Shown: positions 29,916-40,666, counted from the stretch's first letter. The stretch: 49,648 bases of DNA from JAGOTT01 sp964450795 (GCA_964450795.1 CAYVDI010000001.1:1-49648); one strand, 5' to 3'. Notes: generated by a model not told the origin, from the sequence alone. Numbers and translations are program-made.

Positions 29916-32375
29916 CTAGAGGATCGTGAAGGCGCCGACCTTATCGCCCGCCTGGGGCTTCATCACACGGACGCCCTGGGTGACGCGGGAGAGGAGCGGG
30001 ACGGACTTGAACGGAATCCGGATGATGGTCCCTTTCTCGGAAGTCAGGATGAGATCGTCCTCGATATTGCCCATGGAGGTGATCATCGCGCCGACGAGCT
30101 TTCCGGTTTTCGGAGTAACCTTCATGGTCTTGATGCCGGAACCACCGCGCTTCTGGACCTTGTAATGCTTGAGTTCGGAACGTTTTCCGAGACCGTTCTG
30201 CGAGAGGATGAGGAGTTCCATGCTCTTCTCGTCCTTTCGGACCACGTCCATCGCCACCACCTCGTCGCCCTCTCCGAGCTTGATACCGCGGACACCGGCG
30301 GCCGAGCGGCCCATCGGACGGACATCGGATTCCTTGAAACGGATCGCCTGACCGTCGTGGGTCGTCATGATGATCTCGTCCGAACCGGTCGTCAGTCCGA
30401 CCCAGCCCAGGACGTCGCCCTTGTCGAGGTTGATCGCGATCAGACCCGACCGGCGGACATTCTCGAAATCCTCGATCTTCGTCTTCTTGATCGTTCCCTG
30501 GCGCGTCGCCATGAAGAGATATTTCGCCTCGCTCCCCTTCCGGAAGGAGACCATCTCGGTGATCTTCTCCTCGGGGCTGATCTGGATGAAGTTGACGACC
30601 GCAGCCCCCTTCGCGGTACGCGAGGACTCGGGTATCTCGTACGCCTTGAGCTGGAAGATCTTCCCGGTATTCGTGAAGAACATAAGATCGTCGTGCGTCT
30701 CGAGCGTGATGACCATGGAGATACGGTCCTCATCCTTCGCGACCGCGCCGATGACGCCCTTGCCGCCGCGCTTCTGCACGCGGTAGACGGTCGGGTTCAT
30801 CCGCTTGATATAGCCGTCCTCGGAGATGGTGATGATCGCATCCTCGTTCGGGACGAGATCCTCCTGCTTGAACTCGCCGATACCGGAACGGACGACCTTG
30901 GTCTTGCGCTCGTCGCCGTATTTTTCCTTGAGCTCGAGAAGTTCACTCTTCACGAGAGCGAAGATCTTCTTCCTGCTCGCAAGCAGCGCTTCGAGTTCGG
31001 CGATGATCTTGTACTTCTCGTTGAGTTCGTCCTCGATCTTCTTCCGCTCGAGACCGGCGAGCGTCTGGAGCCGCATCTCGAGGATGGCCGTCGCCTGACG
31101 GTCGGAGAGCTTGAATTTCTTCATGAGGTTCGCGTGCGCCTCTTCCTTGGTCGGCGACTTGCGGATCGTCTCGATGACCGCATCGATGAAGTCGAGCGCC
31201 TTCTTGAGACCCTCGAGAATATGCGCGCGATCCTTCGCCTTCGCGAGTTCGAACTGCGCGCGTCGAGTCACCACTTTCTCCCGATGGACGATATAGTGTT
31301 CGAGGATGGATTTGAGATTGAGAATCTGCGGATCGATGCCGTCGACGAGCGCGAGCATGTTCACGTTGAAATTCTTCTGAAGGTCGGTGAGCGTGTAGAG
31401 CTGATTCAGGACCTTCTGCGGATAGGATTCCTTCTTGAGTTCGATCACGATACGGACACCGTCCTTGTCGGATTCGTCGCGGAGGTCGCGGATACCGACG
31501 ATCTTCCCGTCCTTCACGAGTTCGGCGATCTTCTCGATGAGTGCGGACTTGTTCGTCTGATAGGTGATCTCGGACACGATGATCTGGAACGCGCCGGCCT
31601 TCGTCTCGACGATCTCCGCCTTCGCGCGGGTCGCGATCTTTCCCTTTCCGGTGGCGTACGCCTCGCGGATATCCTTCGCGTTGTAGATGATGCCGCCCGT
31701 CGGAAAATCCGGACCCTTGATGAATTGCGTGAGATCCTCGACGCCGGCATCCGGGTTATCGATAAGGTGACAGATGCCGTCCACGAGCTCGCTTAAGTTG
31801 TGCGGCGGGATGTTCGTCGCCATACCGACCGCGATGCCGACCGTGCCATTGAGGAGGAGCTGCGGAAGTTTCGCCGGAAGCACCGTCGGTTCCATATGCA
31901 CACCGTCGAAGTTCGGGATGAAATCCACCGTATCCTTTTCGATATCGAGAAGCATCTCTTCCGCGATCGGCGAAAGCTTCGCCTCGGTATAGCGGTATGC
32001 CGCCGCGCCGTCACCGTCGAGCGAGCCGAAGTTTCCCTGCCCCCAGACGAGCGGATACCGGAGAGAAAAATCCTGCGCCATACGGACCATGGTCTCGTAC
32101 ACGGCCGAATCGCCGTGCGGATGGTATTTTCCGAGCACCTCGCCGACGACCGTCGCGGACTTGCGGAATTTCGCGCCGGAGCGGAGGCCGGTCGACCACA
32201 TCGAATAGAGGATGCGGCGATGCACCGGCTTCATCCCGTCACGGACATCCGGAAGCGCGCGGGCGACGATGACGCTCATCGCGTAGTCGAGATAGGACTG
32301 CCGAACTTCGTCGGTGATCTGACGAGGATCGATCCTTCCATGAATGGCGATATGCTCCTTTGTCTGTTCGCTCAT
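29916..32375 (-). CDS. gyrA: DNA gyrase subunit A
   Basis: An 819-aa type II topoisomerase breakage-reunion subunit. Catalytic Tyr is Y129 in AAAYRYTEAKL; the quinolone-resistance region reads HPHGDSAVYETMVRMAQ (S90, E94). The GyrA-box of the C-terminal wheel is present as KRGGKGVIG. Complete. It is the last gene of a three-gene unit with a metallo-hydrolase and a 100-aa membrane protein; gyrB is not in the window. The start has only a weak AAGAGA purine run. Confidence 0.97.
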   Translation of the reverse strand: MSEQTKEHIAIHGRIDPRQITDEVRQSYLDYAMSVIVARALPDVRDGMKPVHRRILYSMWSTGLRSGAKFRKSATVVGEVLGKYHPHGDSAVYETMVRMAQDFSLRYPLVWGQGNFGSLDGDGAAAYRYTEAKLSPIAEEMLLDIEKDTVDFIPNFDGVHMEPTVLPAKLPQLLLNGTVGIAVGMATNIPPHNLSELVDGICHLIDNPDAGVEDLTQFIKGPDFPTGGIIYNAKDIREAYATGKGKIATRAKAEIVETKAGAFQIIVSEITYQTNKSALIEKIAELVKDGKIVGIRDLRDESDKDGVRIVIELKKESYPQKVLNQLYTLTDLQKNFNVNMLALVDGIDPQILNLKSILEHYIVHREKVVTRRAQFELAKAKDRAHILEGLKKALDFIDAVIETIRKSPTKEEAHANLMKKFKLSDRQATAILEMRLQTLAGLERKKIEDELNEKYKIIAELEALLASRKKIFALVKSELLELKEKYGDERKTKVVRSGIGEFKQEDLVPNEDAIITISEDGYIKRMNPTVYRVQKRGGKGVIGAVAKDEDRISMVITLETHDDLMFFTNTGKIFQLKAYEIPESSRTAKGAAVVNFIQISPEEKITEMVSFRKGSEAKYLFMATRQGTIKKTKIEDFENVRRSGLIAINLDKGDVLGWVGLTTGSDEIIMTTHDGQAIRFKESDVRPMGRSAAGVRGIKLGEGDEVVAMDVVRKDEKSMELLILSQNGLGKRSELKHYKVQKRGGSGIKTMKVTPKTGKLVGAMITSMGNIEDDLILTSEKGTIIRIPFKSVPLLSRVTQGVRVMKPQAGDKVGAFTIL

Positions 32376-32395
32376 AATGATCTCTTACATCCGTC

Positions 32396-32698
32396 TTATC
32401 TCGTCCTTTCCTCCACAGCTTTCCCGGGCATCTCCTTCGTTTTGGAATTCAGCGCTTCATCGAGTGACTTTATCTCTTCCGTCGGCTTCGAGGCCCCGGA
32501 GGGAATCCTCTCCTGAATCTTCTTCACATCATCCACCGGGGCGGATCGGCTCAGATTCTCCCGCAACGTGAAGATCCAGATAAGGATGACGAAAAACATC
32601 ACGACAAACACGCCGGCCCACGCATACCAGACACGGACATGCTCGGGTTTTTGCCGTATCTCCTCTATTTTCCGCTCTATACGCTCGCGCATATCCAA
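32396..32698 (-). CDS. Small single-pass membrane protein
   Basis: A 100-aa protein: charged N-terminus (MDMRERIERKIEEIRQKPEH), one transmembrane helix (about 23-44, VWYAWAGVFVVMFFVILIWIF) and an acidic, disordered outer tail. Unrecognised. It starts 8 nt after the metallo-hydrolase and ends 20 nt before gyrA, so it is certainly co-transcribed. Confidence 0.85.
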   Translation of the reverse strand: MDMRERIERKIEEIRQKPEHVRVWYAWAGVFVVMFFVILIWIFTLRENLSRSAPVDDVKKIQERIPSGASKPTEEIKSLDEALNSKTKEMPGKAVEERTR

Positions 32699-32706
32699 AA
32701 AATGGA

Positions 32707-33354
32707 TCAGGAATTCTCCAAAAAGGCTATCTCCATGTTCTTCCCTTCGAGATCTTTCTTCTTGAAATTGAGCTTCGATACCTGCGCGTCACGGGAGCAT
32801 CCGAGTTCCTTGCAGAACGGATCGACGCTCCCCGCGCCATCCACATCGTAATGCATCGGGATGACCATCTTCGGCTCTATGCCGCGGATAAGCTCATCGA
32901 CCTCCTTCGGGGAAAGCGTATCTCCCCCGCCGACCGGGACGAACAGGATATCGATATCCCCGATCTTCTCGATGGTCTTTTCATCGAGCTTGTGCCCGAG
33001 CGCTCCGAGAAAACAGATCTTCACGTCCTCGGAGTCGAAGACGAAAATCGTATTTCGGCCGTGTTTCGCGCCCCATTCCCCATCCCGCGATGACGGGTAT
33101 CCGAAAATGCCCGTCCCTTTTATCGCGTATTCGCCGGGCGTGTATACGATCGCAGGATCGTCCTTGAGCCCGGACAAAGCCTCGTCGTCGGGCGAAACAT
33201 GCGAGAGAAGCACGAGATCGGCATGTCCGAATGGCGTCCGGATCCCGGTCTTCTTCTCAGGAAGATCCGTCCAGATGACGACGTCATCCGTCGCGCGGCC
33301 GGCCGGTTTGGTGGTTATTTTGAAACAGTAATCGCCGTAATACTGGATATTCAT
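32707..33354 (-). CDS. UlaG/Lactamase_B_3-like metallo-hydrolase with a reduced metal site
   Basis: A 215-aa MBL-fold protein from an ATG at 33354 (MNIQYYGDYCFKI). The fold strands are clear (DLVLLSH; KICFLGALGH; DIDILFVPVGG; KMVIPMHYD). The usual HxHxDH zinc motif is degenerate: it reads SHVSPDDEAL, with one His and two Asp. Later ligands (LGH, PMHY) remain. It may bind one metal or have lost catalysis. The family includes phosphodiesterases and lactonases; the substrate is unknown. First gene of the gyrA unit, promoter at 33395-33423. Confidence 0.87.
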   Translation of the reverse strand: MNIQYYGDYCFKITTKPAGRATDDVVIWTDLPEKKTGIRTPFGHADLVLLSHVSPDDEALSGLKDDPAIVYTPGEYAIKGTGIFGYPSSRDGEWGAKHGRNTIFVFDSEDVKICFLGALGHKLDEKTIEKIGDIDILFVPVGGGDTLSPKEVDELIRGIEPKMVIPMHYDVDGAGSVDPFCKELGCSRDAQVSKLNFKKKDLEGKNMEIAFLENS

Positions 33355-33394
33355 ACGAAGAGGAAACAAAAGAGGCCTATCGCCCCACAAAGAC

Positions 33395-33423
33395 ATTCTA
33401 GCACAGGAATTCCGGCTTGTCAC
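33395..33423 (-). promoter_or_regulatory. Promoter of the metallo-hydrolase - membrane protein - gyrA unit
   Basis: Minus strand GTGACA (33418-33423), 17-bp spacer ending TGC (extended -10), TAGAAT (33395-33400), 41 nt before the ATG. Confidence 0.7.
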
Positions 33424-33461
33424 TCCCTATTTCCGGCTCATTATAGACACATTTTACGAAA

Positions 33462-33497
33462 AATGGCAATTGCCATTATGGATAGGCATGGTATCTT
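33462..33497 (+). promoter_or_regulatory. Promoter of the 33534 gene overlapped by a perfect 16-bp palindrome
   Basis: AATGGCAATTGCCATT (33462-33477) is a perfect palindrome covering the -35 TTGCCA (33470-33475); 16-bp spacer; -10 TATCTT (33492-33497) with TGG before it. A palindrome over the -35 is a typical repressor site. Confidence 0.6.
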
Positions 33498-33533
33498 GGA
33501 ACATGTCCTTTTACAACCCACAAGGAGTCCGAC

Positions 33534-34631
33534 ATGCGACAGGAGATATTTTCCGTTGCAGGACTCCCTGCGCGGACCATACGAAAAATTCAGGCTGATG
33601 CCAAAAGGCTCCGCCGCTTGGCCAGGTTCGTCGTCATACTCGATGAGAACGGAACCGTCCGTGAAACCATCGAAAATCATCCGGAATCATACGAGTATTT
33701 CACTCGACCCGTGATCGCTATCCTTGCTCCGACGAAGATAGACGACAAGATACTTCCGGAAACCCTCGTCTTCGAGATGACCTACGAACGCGCCGTTCCG
33801 TACGCACGCATCGAGGAAAACATTCCGGGAGGAGGAAGGCGTATACCGATTCCGGAACGGAAACGGGTTCGAACCATCACCGAAAATGAGCTCCGCTTAG
33901 CGTGGCCAGCGCTCGAACAGGGATTCGTTTCCATACTCCGGGAACGCCTGTACCACTGGAAATCACTCGGGGACCTGTTTTGGCTCGGAAGAAAAAACGG
34001 GTTTTACAGTGGAATCCTCTTTCGTTGCCCGACAGAGGATATCGCGGCCTACCGGGAGTTCTGGAGGGAACACCTCCGGTACCGGAGCGGTGATCTCCTC
34101 GATATTCTCGGCTCCATCCGTCACTACAAACGTCCCCATTACAGCAATCGACAACTCAGTGCCATGAAAGGAGCCCAGATAGCGGCACGAGTCCTCTCCG
34201 GAAGACGCGTCGTGGAGCGCCGATACATTATAGGACGTACTCGGCGTCTCAGACCGCTCCTTGAGTGCATCTGTGCATGGAAAAACATCGAGACAACCGA
34301 GGAAGATCGATATTCCCCGACATCGCTCGTCTTCGACCACAGCACCGATAAAAAAGACTCTTTCCCTATATTTTCCAAGATATCGTCGTATTTCAGGGAA
34401 AAACAAAGGGAACGCCACGCGAAAGGATGTTTTTCCGTCGAAATCATTCCGAAGCCGACGCTCGTGATGAAATGGAGAAATGAGCGGGGTGAGGAGATAG
34501 AACGGAGAAATTCCGTCACCTCGAAACACGAAGAGGACAGCCTCGGCGATATCCCGTTCACGCCTGAAGAGTTCGCGGCACACGACACAAAGCGCAAGAA
34601 ATCGTCGGATCCGGATCACATCCCCTTCTGA
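33534..34631 (+). CDS. Basic protein of unknown function
   Basis: A 365-aa, Arg/Lys-rich protein without membrane segments. I do not recognise a domain. The N-terminal third is alpha/beta (LRRLARFVVILDENGTVRET; RPVIAILAPTK), the middle is helical with several Trp and Tyr residues (REFWREHLRYRSGDLLDILG), and the tail is charged and probably disordered. It starts 7 nt after an AAGGAG Shine-Dalgarno and is bounded by its own promoter and a terminator at 34634-34665. It pairs with the HhH-GPD-like gene just downstream, which has the same style. Nucleic-acid binding is plausible from the charge only. Confidence 0.78.
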   Translation: MRQEIFSVAGLPARTIRKIQADAKRLRRLARFVVILDENGTVRETIENHPESYEYFTRPVIAILAPTKIDDKILPETLVFEMTYERAVPYARIEENIPGGGRRIPIPERKRVRTITENELRLAWPALEQGFVSILRERLYHWKSLGDLFWLGRKNGFYSGILFRCPTEDIAAYREFWREHLRYRSGDLLDILGSIRHYKRPHYSNRQLSAMKGAQIAARVLSGRRVVERRYIIGRTRRLRPLLECICAWKNIETTEEDRYSPTSLVFDHSTDKKDSFPIFSKISSYFREKQRERHAKGCFSVEIIPKPTLVMKWRNERGEEIERRNSVTSKHEEDSLGDIPFTPEEFAAHDTKRKKSSDPDHIPF

Positions 34632-34633
34632 CA

Positions 34634-34665
34634 GCGGCTTCCGAATGGAGGCCGTTTTCTTTTTT
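34634..34665 (+). terminator. Rho-independent terminator
   Basis: Hairpin CGGCTTCC-GAAT-GGAGGCCG (one mismatch) followed by TTTTCTTTTTT, just after the 33534 gene. Confidence 0.82.
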
Positions 34666-34669
34666 CCGC

Positions 34670-34698
34670 TTTACAAAAGGTCCGTTCTTTCCTATGAT
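34670..34698 (+). promoter_or_regulatory. Promoter of the HhH-GPD-like gene
   Basis: TTTACA (34670-34675), 17-bp spacer, TATGAT (34693-34698), 36 nt before the ATG at 34735. Confidence 0.7.
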
Positions 34699-34734
34699 TC
34701 CATTTCTTCTTTCACAATCCGCCAAGGAGGCATC

Positions 34735-35823
34735 ATGTTCCTACCGAAACCCGATGCCCACGGCATCATTACCCTTCCCAATGGAATCGTTCTCAATAAA
34801 TGGCTCGCTGACAAGGTGTTTCGACTTCCCATGGAGGCGTATCTCACCAAAAGCAAGCTCCATTCCCTCATCCAACGCGAAACACACGCCCCTCAGGCAA
34901 TATTCGTCCCCGATGGACTCACACCAGGCGATCCGTCCCACAGGATCTGGATCGCACATGCCGCCGGAACCGATCGCCGCGAAATAAGCGAACGAGTATA
35001 CGCAAGCCACAAATGGCTTTGGGAGAACGAGACATGGATCTACGGCCCCAAACCGGGAAGTCCCGCTTCGGCGATCGAGAACCACATCAAACGGCTTATC
35101 GATGCCCGAATCGTGCGGGTTCCGCGACAGCTGAATCTGCTTGACGAGAGCGGCGACCACTTTCGGGACGACTCGGATGCGGATATGGTGCTCGAGACCG
35201 AGATTACCAGGATCCTGAAACGGCAGAAAGTCGGGGTCCCGGGACAATCCGCACGGTATTGGCCGATAGTCGCGTGGACGTTTCATACGACATTCCGAGG
35301 GGACCCGATAAAGATGTTCCGGCGATTTCCCACCATAAGTAGGATCATCGCCGCCAAGAATGCCAAGGGAAGTGATCGGATCAAGATTCCCGGCTTCGGC
35401 CCGAAAATCCTCTCGCTCCTCGCCCTCTTCTATGCGGAACTCGGTCTCATCAGGATGCCCGCGGACGCGATTCCTGTCGATGTCCATCTGCAACGGATCG
35501 CGGAAGCGCTCGGCGTCATACGATACGTCGGTGAGGGAAAACCGACCAACGAGCTCTTCGAGGACGCCCTTCGGCTCCTTTTCTGTGAGATCTGCAACGA
35601 GAACAATTGGTCGACCGAGGATATGTCGCACGCCCTCTGGTTCAACGGGAAGTACCTCTGCACCAATTGTTCAGCGAACAAGGCGGTGGAGGAATTTTGT
35701 CCGATGTACACGGCATGCGGCGGAACACTCGCGACCGTTGAATACTTCCGCAAGGGACGCTGGGACACCGATGGCGACCGCAAGATGGTCGGCACCGGGA
35801 ACATGGGTCTCATCGGCGTCTGA
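34735..35823 (+). CDS. HhH-GPD-like protein related to endonuclease III, with an atypical C-terminal Cys cluster
   Basis: A 362-aa protein with a perfect AAGGAGG Shine-Dalgarno. The core (about 215-270) carries a helix-hairpin-helix KIPGFGPKILSLLALFYAEL followed by the segment IPVDVHLQRIAEALG, matching the catalytic-Asp region of Nth/MutY glycosylases (VDTHxxR). The usual active-site Lys of Nth is not evident. C-terminal cysteines form C-x2-C-x9-C-x5-C (LCTNC...FCPMYTAC), unlike the Nth pattern C-x6-C-x2-C-x5-C. The N-terminal 180 residues are unfamiliar. A base-excision or DNA-lesion role is inferred from the HhH-GPD part only. Confidence 0.75.
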   Translation: MFLPKPDAHGIITLPNGIVLNKWLADKVFRLPMEAYLTKSKLHSLIQRETHAPQAIFVPDGLTPGDPSHRIWIAHAAGTDRREISERVYASHKWLWENETWIYGPKPGSPASAIENHIKRLIDARIVRVPRQLNLLDESGDHFRDDSDADMVLETEITRILKRQKVGVPGQSARYWPIVAWTFHTTFRGDPIKMFRRFPTISRIIAAKNAKGSDRIKIPGFGPKILSLLALFYAELGLIRMPADAIPVDVHLQRIAEALGVIRYVGEGKPTNELFEDALRLLFCEICNENNWSTEDMSHALWFNGKYLCTNCSANKAVEEFCPMYTACGGTLATVEYFRKGRWDTDGDRKMVGTGNMGLIGV

Positions 35824-35827
35824 CCGG

Positions 35828-35855
35828 CCAGCCGGAACATCGGCTGGTTTTTTCT
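35828..35855 (+). terminator. Rho-independent terminator
   Basis: Perfect hairpin CCAGCCG-GAACAT-CGGCTGG followed by TTTTTT. Confidence 0.92.
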
Positions 35856-35861
35856 TTGCTC

Positions 35862-35890
35862 TTGCCAAAATCCGGATTTCATCTTATACT
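35862..35890 (+). promoter_or_regulatory. Promoter of rpsA
   Basis: TTGCCA (35862-35867), 17-bp spacer, TATACT (35885-35890). The leader of about 90 nt contains a small GGGG...CCCC hairpin (about 35907-35921). Confidence 0.75.
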
Positions 35891-35990
35891 CTTTCTTACT
35901 GTTTCTGGGGTGGGAATCCCCTCCTTTTAATCAGTAATGCGCACTAATATTTCAGAGAAGCGGGTCGCGCGCCGCTTCACGACTCTTTTT

Positions 35991-37178
35991 ATGTCAAATA
36001 CGACTGAGGAGACAAAGGTTTCAGCTCTTGAGAGCCTTTTAAACGAGGATACCGTGCAGATCCCGACCATCGGCGACGTCGTGTCCGGAGTGGTCATCCA
36101 TGTTTCATCGAATCACGCGCTTATAGACCTCGGGCCGCTCGGGACCGGCGTCGTGCTCGGAAAGGAGATGAAGAGCGGTCTCGGAGGCGGGCTCAAGCTC
36201 CGCGAGGGCGACGAAGTGAGCGCAACCCTCATGAGTTTCGAGAACGAGGATGGCGATATCGAGGTGTCCATCCGCGAAGCCTCGTACGAGAAATCATGGG
36301 ATGACCTTATCGAGAAGCGCGACAAGAAGGTCGTCGTCGAAACGAAGGTCCAGGACGCCAACAAGGGCGGTCTCATGATCGAACTCAACGGCATCATGGG
36401 ATTCCTCCCGGTTTCACAGCTTTCAAGCGAACATTACCCGCGCGTCGAGGACGGAGATAAGAACAAGATCCTCGAGATTCTCCGCGGACTCATCGGCGTG
36501 GTGATGCGGGTCCGGGTTCTCGATGCCGACCGCGAGAACGAGAAGCTCATCGTCAGCGAAAAGGCCGCACAGAGCGAGCGCGACCGCGAACTCATCAACC
36601 GGCTCCGTGTCGGAGACGAGGTCGAAGGCGAGATATCCGGCGTCGTCGATTTCGGCGCATTCGTGAAATTCGATGCCCCGGCCGACAAGGACGGAAAGAA
36701 ATCGGGACAGAAGCTCGAGGGACTCGTGCACATCTCCGAGCTCGCCTGGCAGCTCATCGACGACCCGCGTGAGATCGTGAAGACTGGCGACAAGGTGAAA
36801 GCCCGGATCATCGGTATCGAGGAAACCCGCATATCGCTTTCCATGAAGGCCTTGCGCGAAGATCCGTGGACCAGCGCGCTTGAGAAATACCAGGTTGATC
36901 AGATCGTCTCCGGAAAAGTGGACAAGATCAACCATTTCGGCGCATTCGTCTACCTCGACAGCGACATCCACGGCCTCGCGCACGTCTCCGAATTCCAGGA
37001 CGTCTACCCGGCCAGAAAGATGGAGGACGTGTTCTCGGTCGGAGAAACCTACCAATGGAAGATCCTCTCCATCGAACCGCGGTCCCATCGGATGGGGCTC
37101 CTCCCGGTACGAGACGGCGGGAAAAAGAAGCCAGCGGAAAAGCCGGAAGAACCGAAAGAGGAACCAGCCGCAGAATAA
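35991..37178 (+). CDS. rpsA: 30S ribosomal protein S1 (four S1 domains)
   Basis: A 395-aa protein with four S1 OB-fold repeats at about residues 27-95, 112-185, 205-285 and 295-365 (for example VVDFGAFVKFD and KINHFGAFVYLD), and an acidic Lys/Glu/Pro tail. It helps the ribosome capture mRNAs, including those lacking a Shine-Dalgarno. E. coli S1 has six repeats; four is common in other phyla. The ATG at 35991 was chosen (MSNTTEE); the open frame starts at 35937 with residues unlike S1. No Shine-Dalgarno, as usual for this gene. Confidence 0.95.
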   Translation: MSNTTEETKVSALESLLNEDTVQIPTIGDVVSGVVIHVSSNHALIDLGPLGTGVVLGKEMKSGLGGGLKLREGDEVSATLMSFENEDGDIEVSIREASYEKSWDDLIEKRDKKVVVETKVQDANKGGLMIELNGIMGFLPVSQLSSEHYPRVEDGDKNKILEILRGLIGVVMRVRVLDADRENEKLIVSEKAAQSERDRELINRLRVGDEVEGEISGVVDFGAFVKFDAPADKDGKKSGQKLEGLVHISELAWQLIDDPREIVKTGDKVKARIIGIEETRISLSMKALREDPWTSALEKYQVDQIVSGKVDKINHFGAFVYLDSDIHGLAHVSEFQDVYPARKMEDVFSVGETYQWKILSIEPRSHRMGLLPVRDGGKKKPAEKPEEPKEEPAAE

Positions 37179-37184
37179 GCCAGG

Positions 37185-37213
37185 AAATCCCGCGTTCGCG
37201 CGGGATTTTTTCT
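37185..37213 (+). terminator. Rho-independent terminator of rpsA
   Basis: Hairpin AATCCCGCG-TTCG-CGCGGGATT followed by TTTTC. It lies between rpsA and gmk with 13 nt to the gmk ATG, so gmk may depend on read-through or an unseen promoter. Confidence 0.85.
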
Positions 37214-37226
37214 CCACACGAACACC

Positions 37227-37790
37227 ATGAACACAAGAAATCTTTTCATCGTTTCCGGACCATCCGGATCCGGTCAGGACTCGATCATCGAGAAGCTCTC
37301 GGAAATGTTCCCGATCGAACGAGTGATCACTTCCACGACCCGGAAGCCGCGCCCGGGAGAATCGGACGGCAAGCCGTATTACTTTCTCCCGCGCGAACGG
37401 TTCGAAGAGATGATCGAGGCCGGGAAGTTCATCGAATGGGCGAAGGAGTACAATGACGAACTCTACGGCGTCACGAGAGAGGAGCTCGAGCGTGTGGCCG
37501 CATCCGATACCGCCGGAATCTGGAAGATCGAATGGAAAGGCGTCGTCACGGCGAAAAAACTCTTCCCGACGATCACGGCGATCCTCATAACGGCACCGCT
37601 TCAAAGCATCGAGGAACGCCTCCGGAAACGGGACAACCCGACCGAAGCGTATCTCGCCGAACGCATGGCATATACCAGAGGGTGGCTCGAGCATACCGAC
37701 ATCTATGACTACACCATCGAAAACGCCGACGGAAAACTCGCGGATGCCGTCGAACAAGTCGCGAACATCATCCGGGGACGATCCGCATAG
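37227..37790 (+). CDS. gmk: Guanylate kinase with an altered P-loop
   Basis: A 187-aa protein of normal length that should phosphorylate GMP to GDP. The GMP-binding residues (STTRKPRPGE, DGKPYYFL, EWAKEYNDELYGV) and the Arg finger region (RLRKRDNPTEAYLAER) are in place. The Walker A motif is GPSGSGQDS instead of the normal GPSGxGKS/T: the ATP-phosphate Lys is Gln and the next residue is Asp. It starts an apparent gmk-tilS-ftsH-membrane protein-tRNA-Val run. Confidence 0.93.
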   Translation: MNTRNLFIVSGPSGSGQDSIIEKLSEMFPIERVITSTTRKPRPGESDGKPYYFLPRERFEEMIEAGKFIEWAKEYNDELYGVTREELERVAASDTAGIWKIEWKGVVTAKKLFPTITAILITAPLQSIEERLRKRDNPTEAYLAERMAYTRGWLEHTDIYDYTIENADGKLADAVEQVANIIRGRSA

Positions 37791-37830
37791 GAACCTCTCC
37801 TCCGCCGTCGGACGAAAACTCCTGAAAAGG

Positions 37831-38766
37831 ATGGCGAACCGGCGGGACTTTGAACTCCTGCTCCCTTATGGAGCGAAGATTCTTGTCGGATTTTCCGGCG
37901 GTCCGGATTCGACCGCGCTTCTCCGTGTGCTCATCGCGCTGTGCGATCGTTTCGGATTCCGGATCGCCGCCGCGCATGTGAATTACCGTCTTCGTGGCGA
38001 AGATTCGGAGAAGGACGAGCGCTTCGTCGCGCGATTCTGCAAACGATACGGGATTCCGCTTTGCACGTTTCATCCGAAGAACGCCGTCGGGAAAAACGAG
38101 GAATGGCTCCGCGACGTCCGGTACCGATTCTTCGAAAGAACGCGGAAAAGGACCGGGTTCGACCGTATCGCGACCGCACACACGAAAGACGACCAAGCGG
38201 AGACCGTGCTTCTCCGGCTTCTCCGCGGCGCAGGAGCCGACGGACTGTCGGGAATCCGCCCGATGAACGGTCACATCATCCGTCCACTCCTCCACATCCG
38301 AAAAGACGACCTTGTCTCGTTCCTCAAGGAAGAACGGATCGCCTTCAGGGTCGACAGGACGAACGGTGACACGAGCATCATCCGAAACCGCATCCGACAC
38401 AAGCTTCTCCCCCTTCTCGAGAGGGATTACCAGCAAAATATCAGGAACATCCTCGCGCGTACCGCCGACACCTTTTCCGGACACACCCGTTCGGAACAGC
38501 CTCGGCTTCCGATCGCCGTTCCGAACGGCATCGGTTTCTCCAGAAGTGATTTCCTTTCGCTCACGGACAGCGCCCGATCGGATGAGCTTCGATACCTTTA
38601 TCGTCTCGTATCGGGAACACATTTGGCGCCGAGCGCCGCGTTTATCCGTGAGGCGAAGAAGGTCATCGAGAGCGAAAAAGGCAAGGTCAGAAAATTCGAA
38701 TCCGGTCAGTTGAAAATCGAGGCAAGGGGTGATAAAGTAGTCATGATACGGAACAATAAATCATAA
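37831..38766 (+). CDS. tilS: tRNA(Ile)-lysidine synthase
   Basis: A 311-aa ATP-pyrophosphatase that modifies C34 of tRNA-Ile(CAU) so it reads AUA. Motifs: PP-loop VGFSGGPDSTAL, HVNYRLRG, TAHTKDDQAETVLLRLLRG, and IIRNRIRHKLLPLLE. The C-terminal domain is short. The ATG at 37831 with GAAAAGG just upstream was chosen; it lies 40 nt after gmk. The substrate tRNA-Ile(CAU) is not in this window. Confidence 0.93.
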   Translation: MANRRDFELLLPYGAKILVGFSGGPDSTALLRVLIALCDRFGFRIAAAHVNYRLRGEDSEKDERFVARFCKRYGIPLCTFHPKNAVGKNEEWLRDVRYRFFERTRKRTGFDRIATAHTKDDQAETVLLRLLRGAGADGLSGIRPMNGHIIRPLLHIRKDDLVSFLKEERIAFRVDRTNGDTSIIRNRIRHKLLPLLERDYQQNIRNILARTADTFSGHTRSEQPRLPIAVPNGIGFSRSDFLSLTDSARSDELRYLYRLVSGTHLAPSAAFIREAKKVIESEKGKVRKFESGQLKIEARGDKVVMIRNNKS

Positions 38767-38785
38767 GGAAACGGCGACCACGCAT

Positions 38786-40662
<1,877 letters not shown>

Positions 40663-40666
<4 letters not shown>

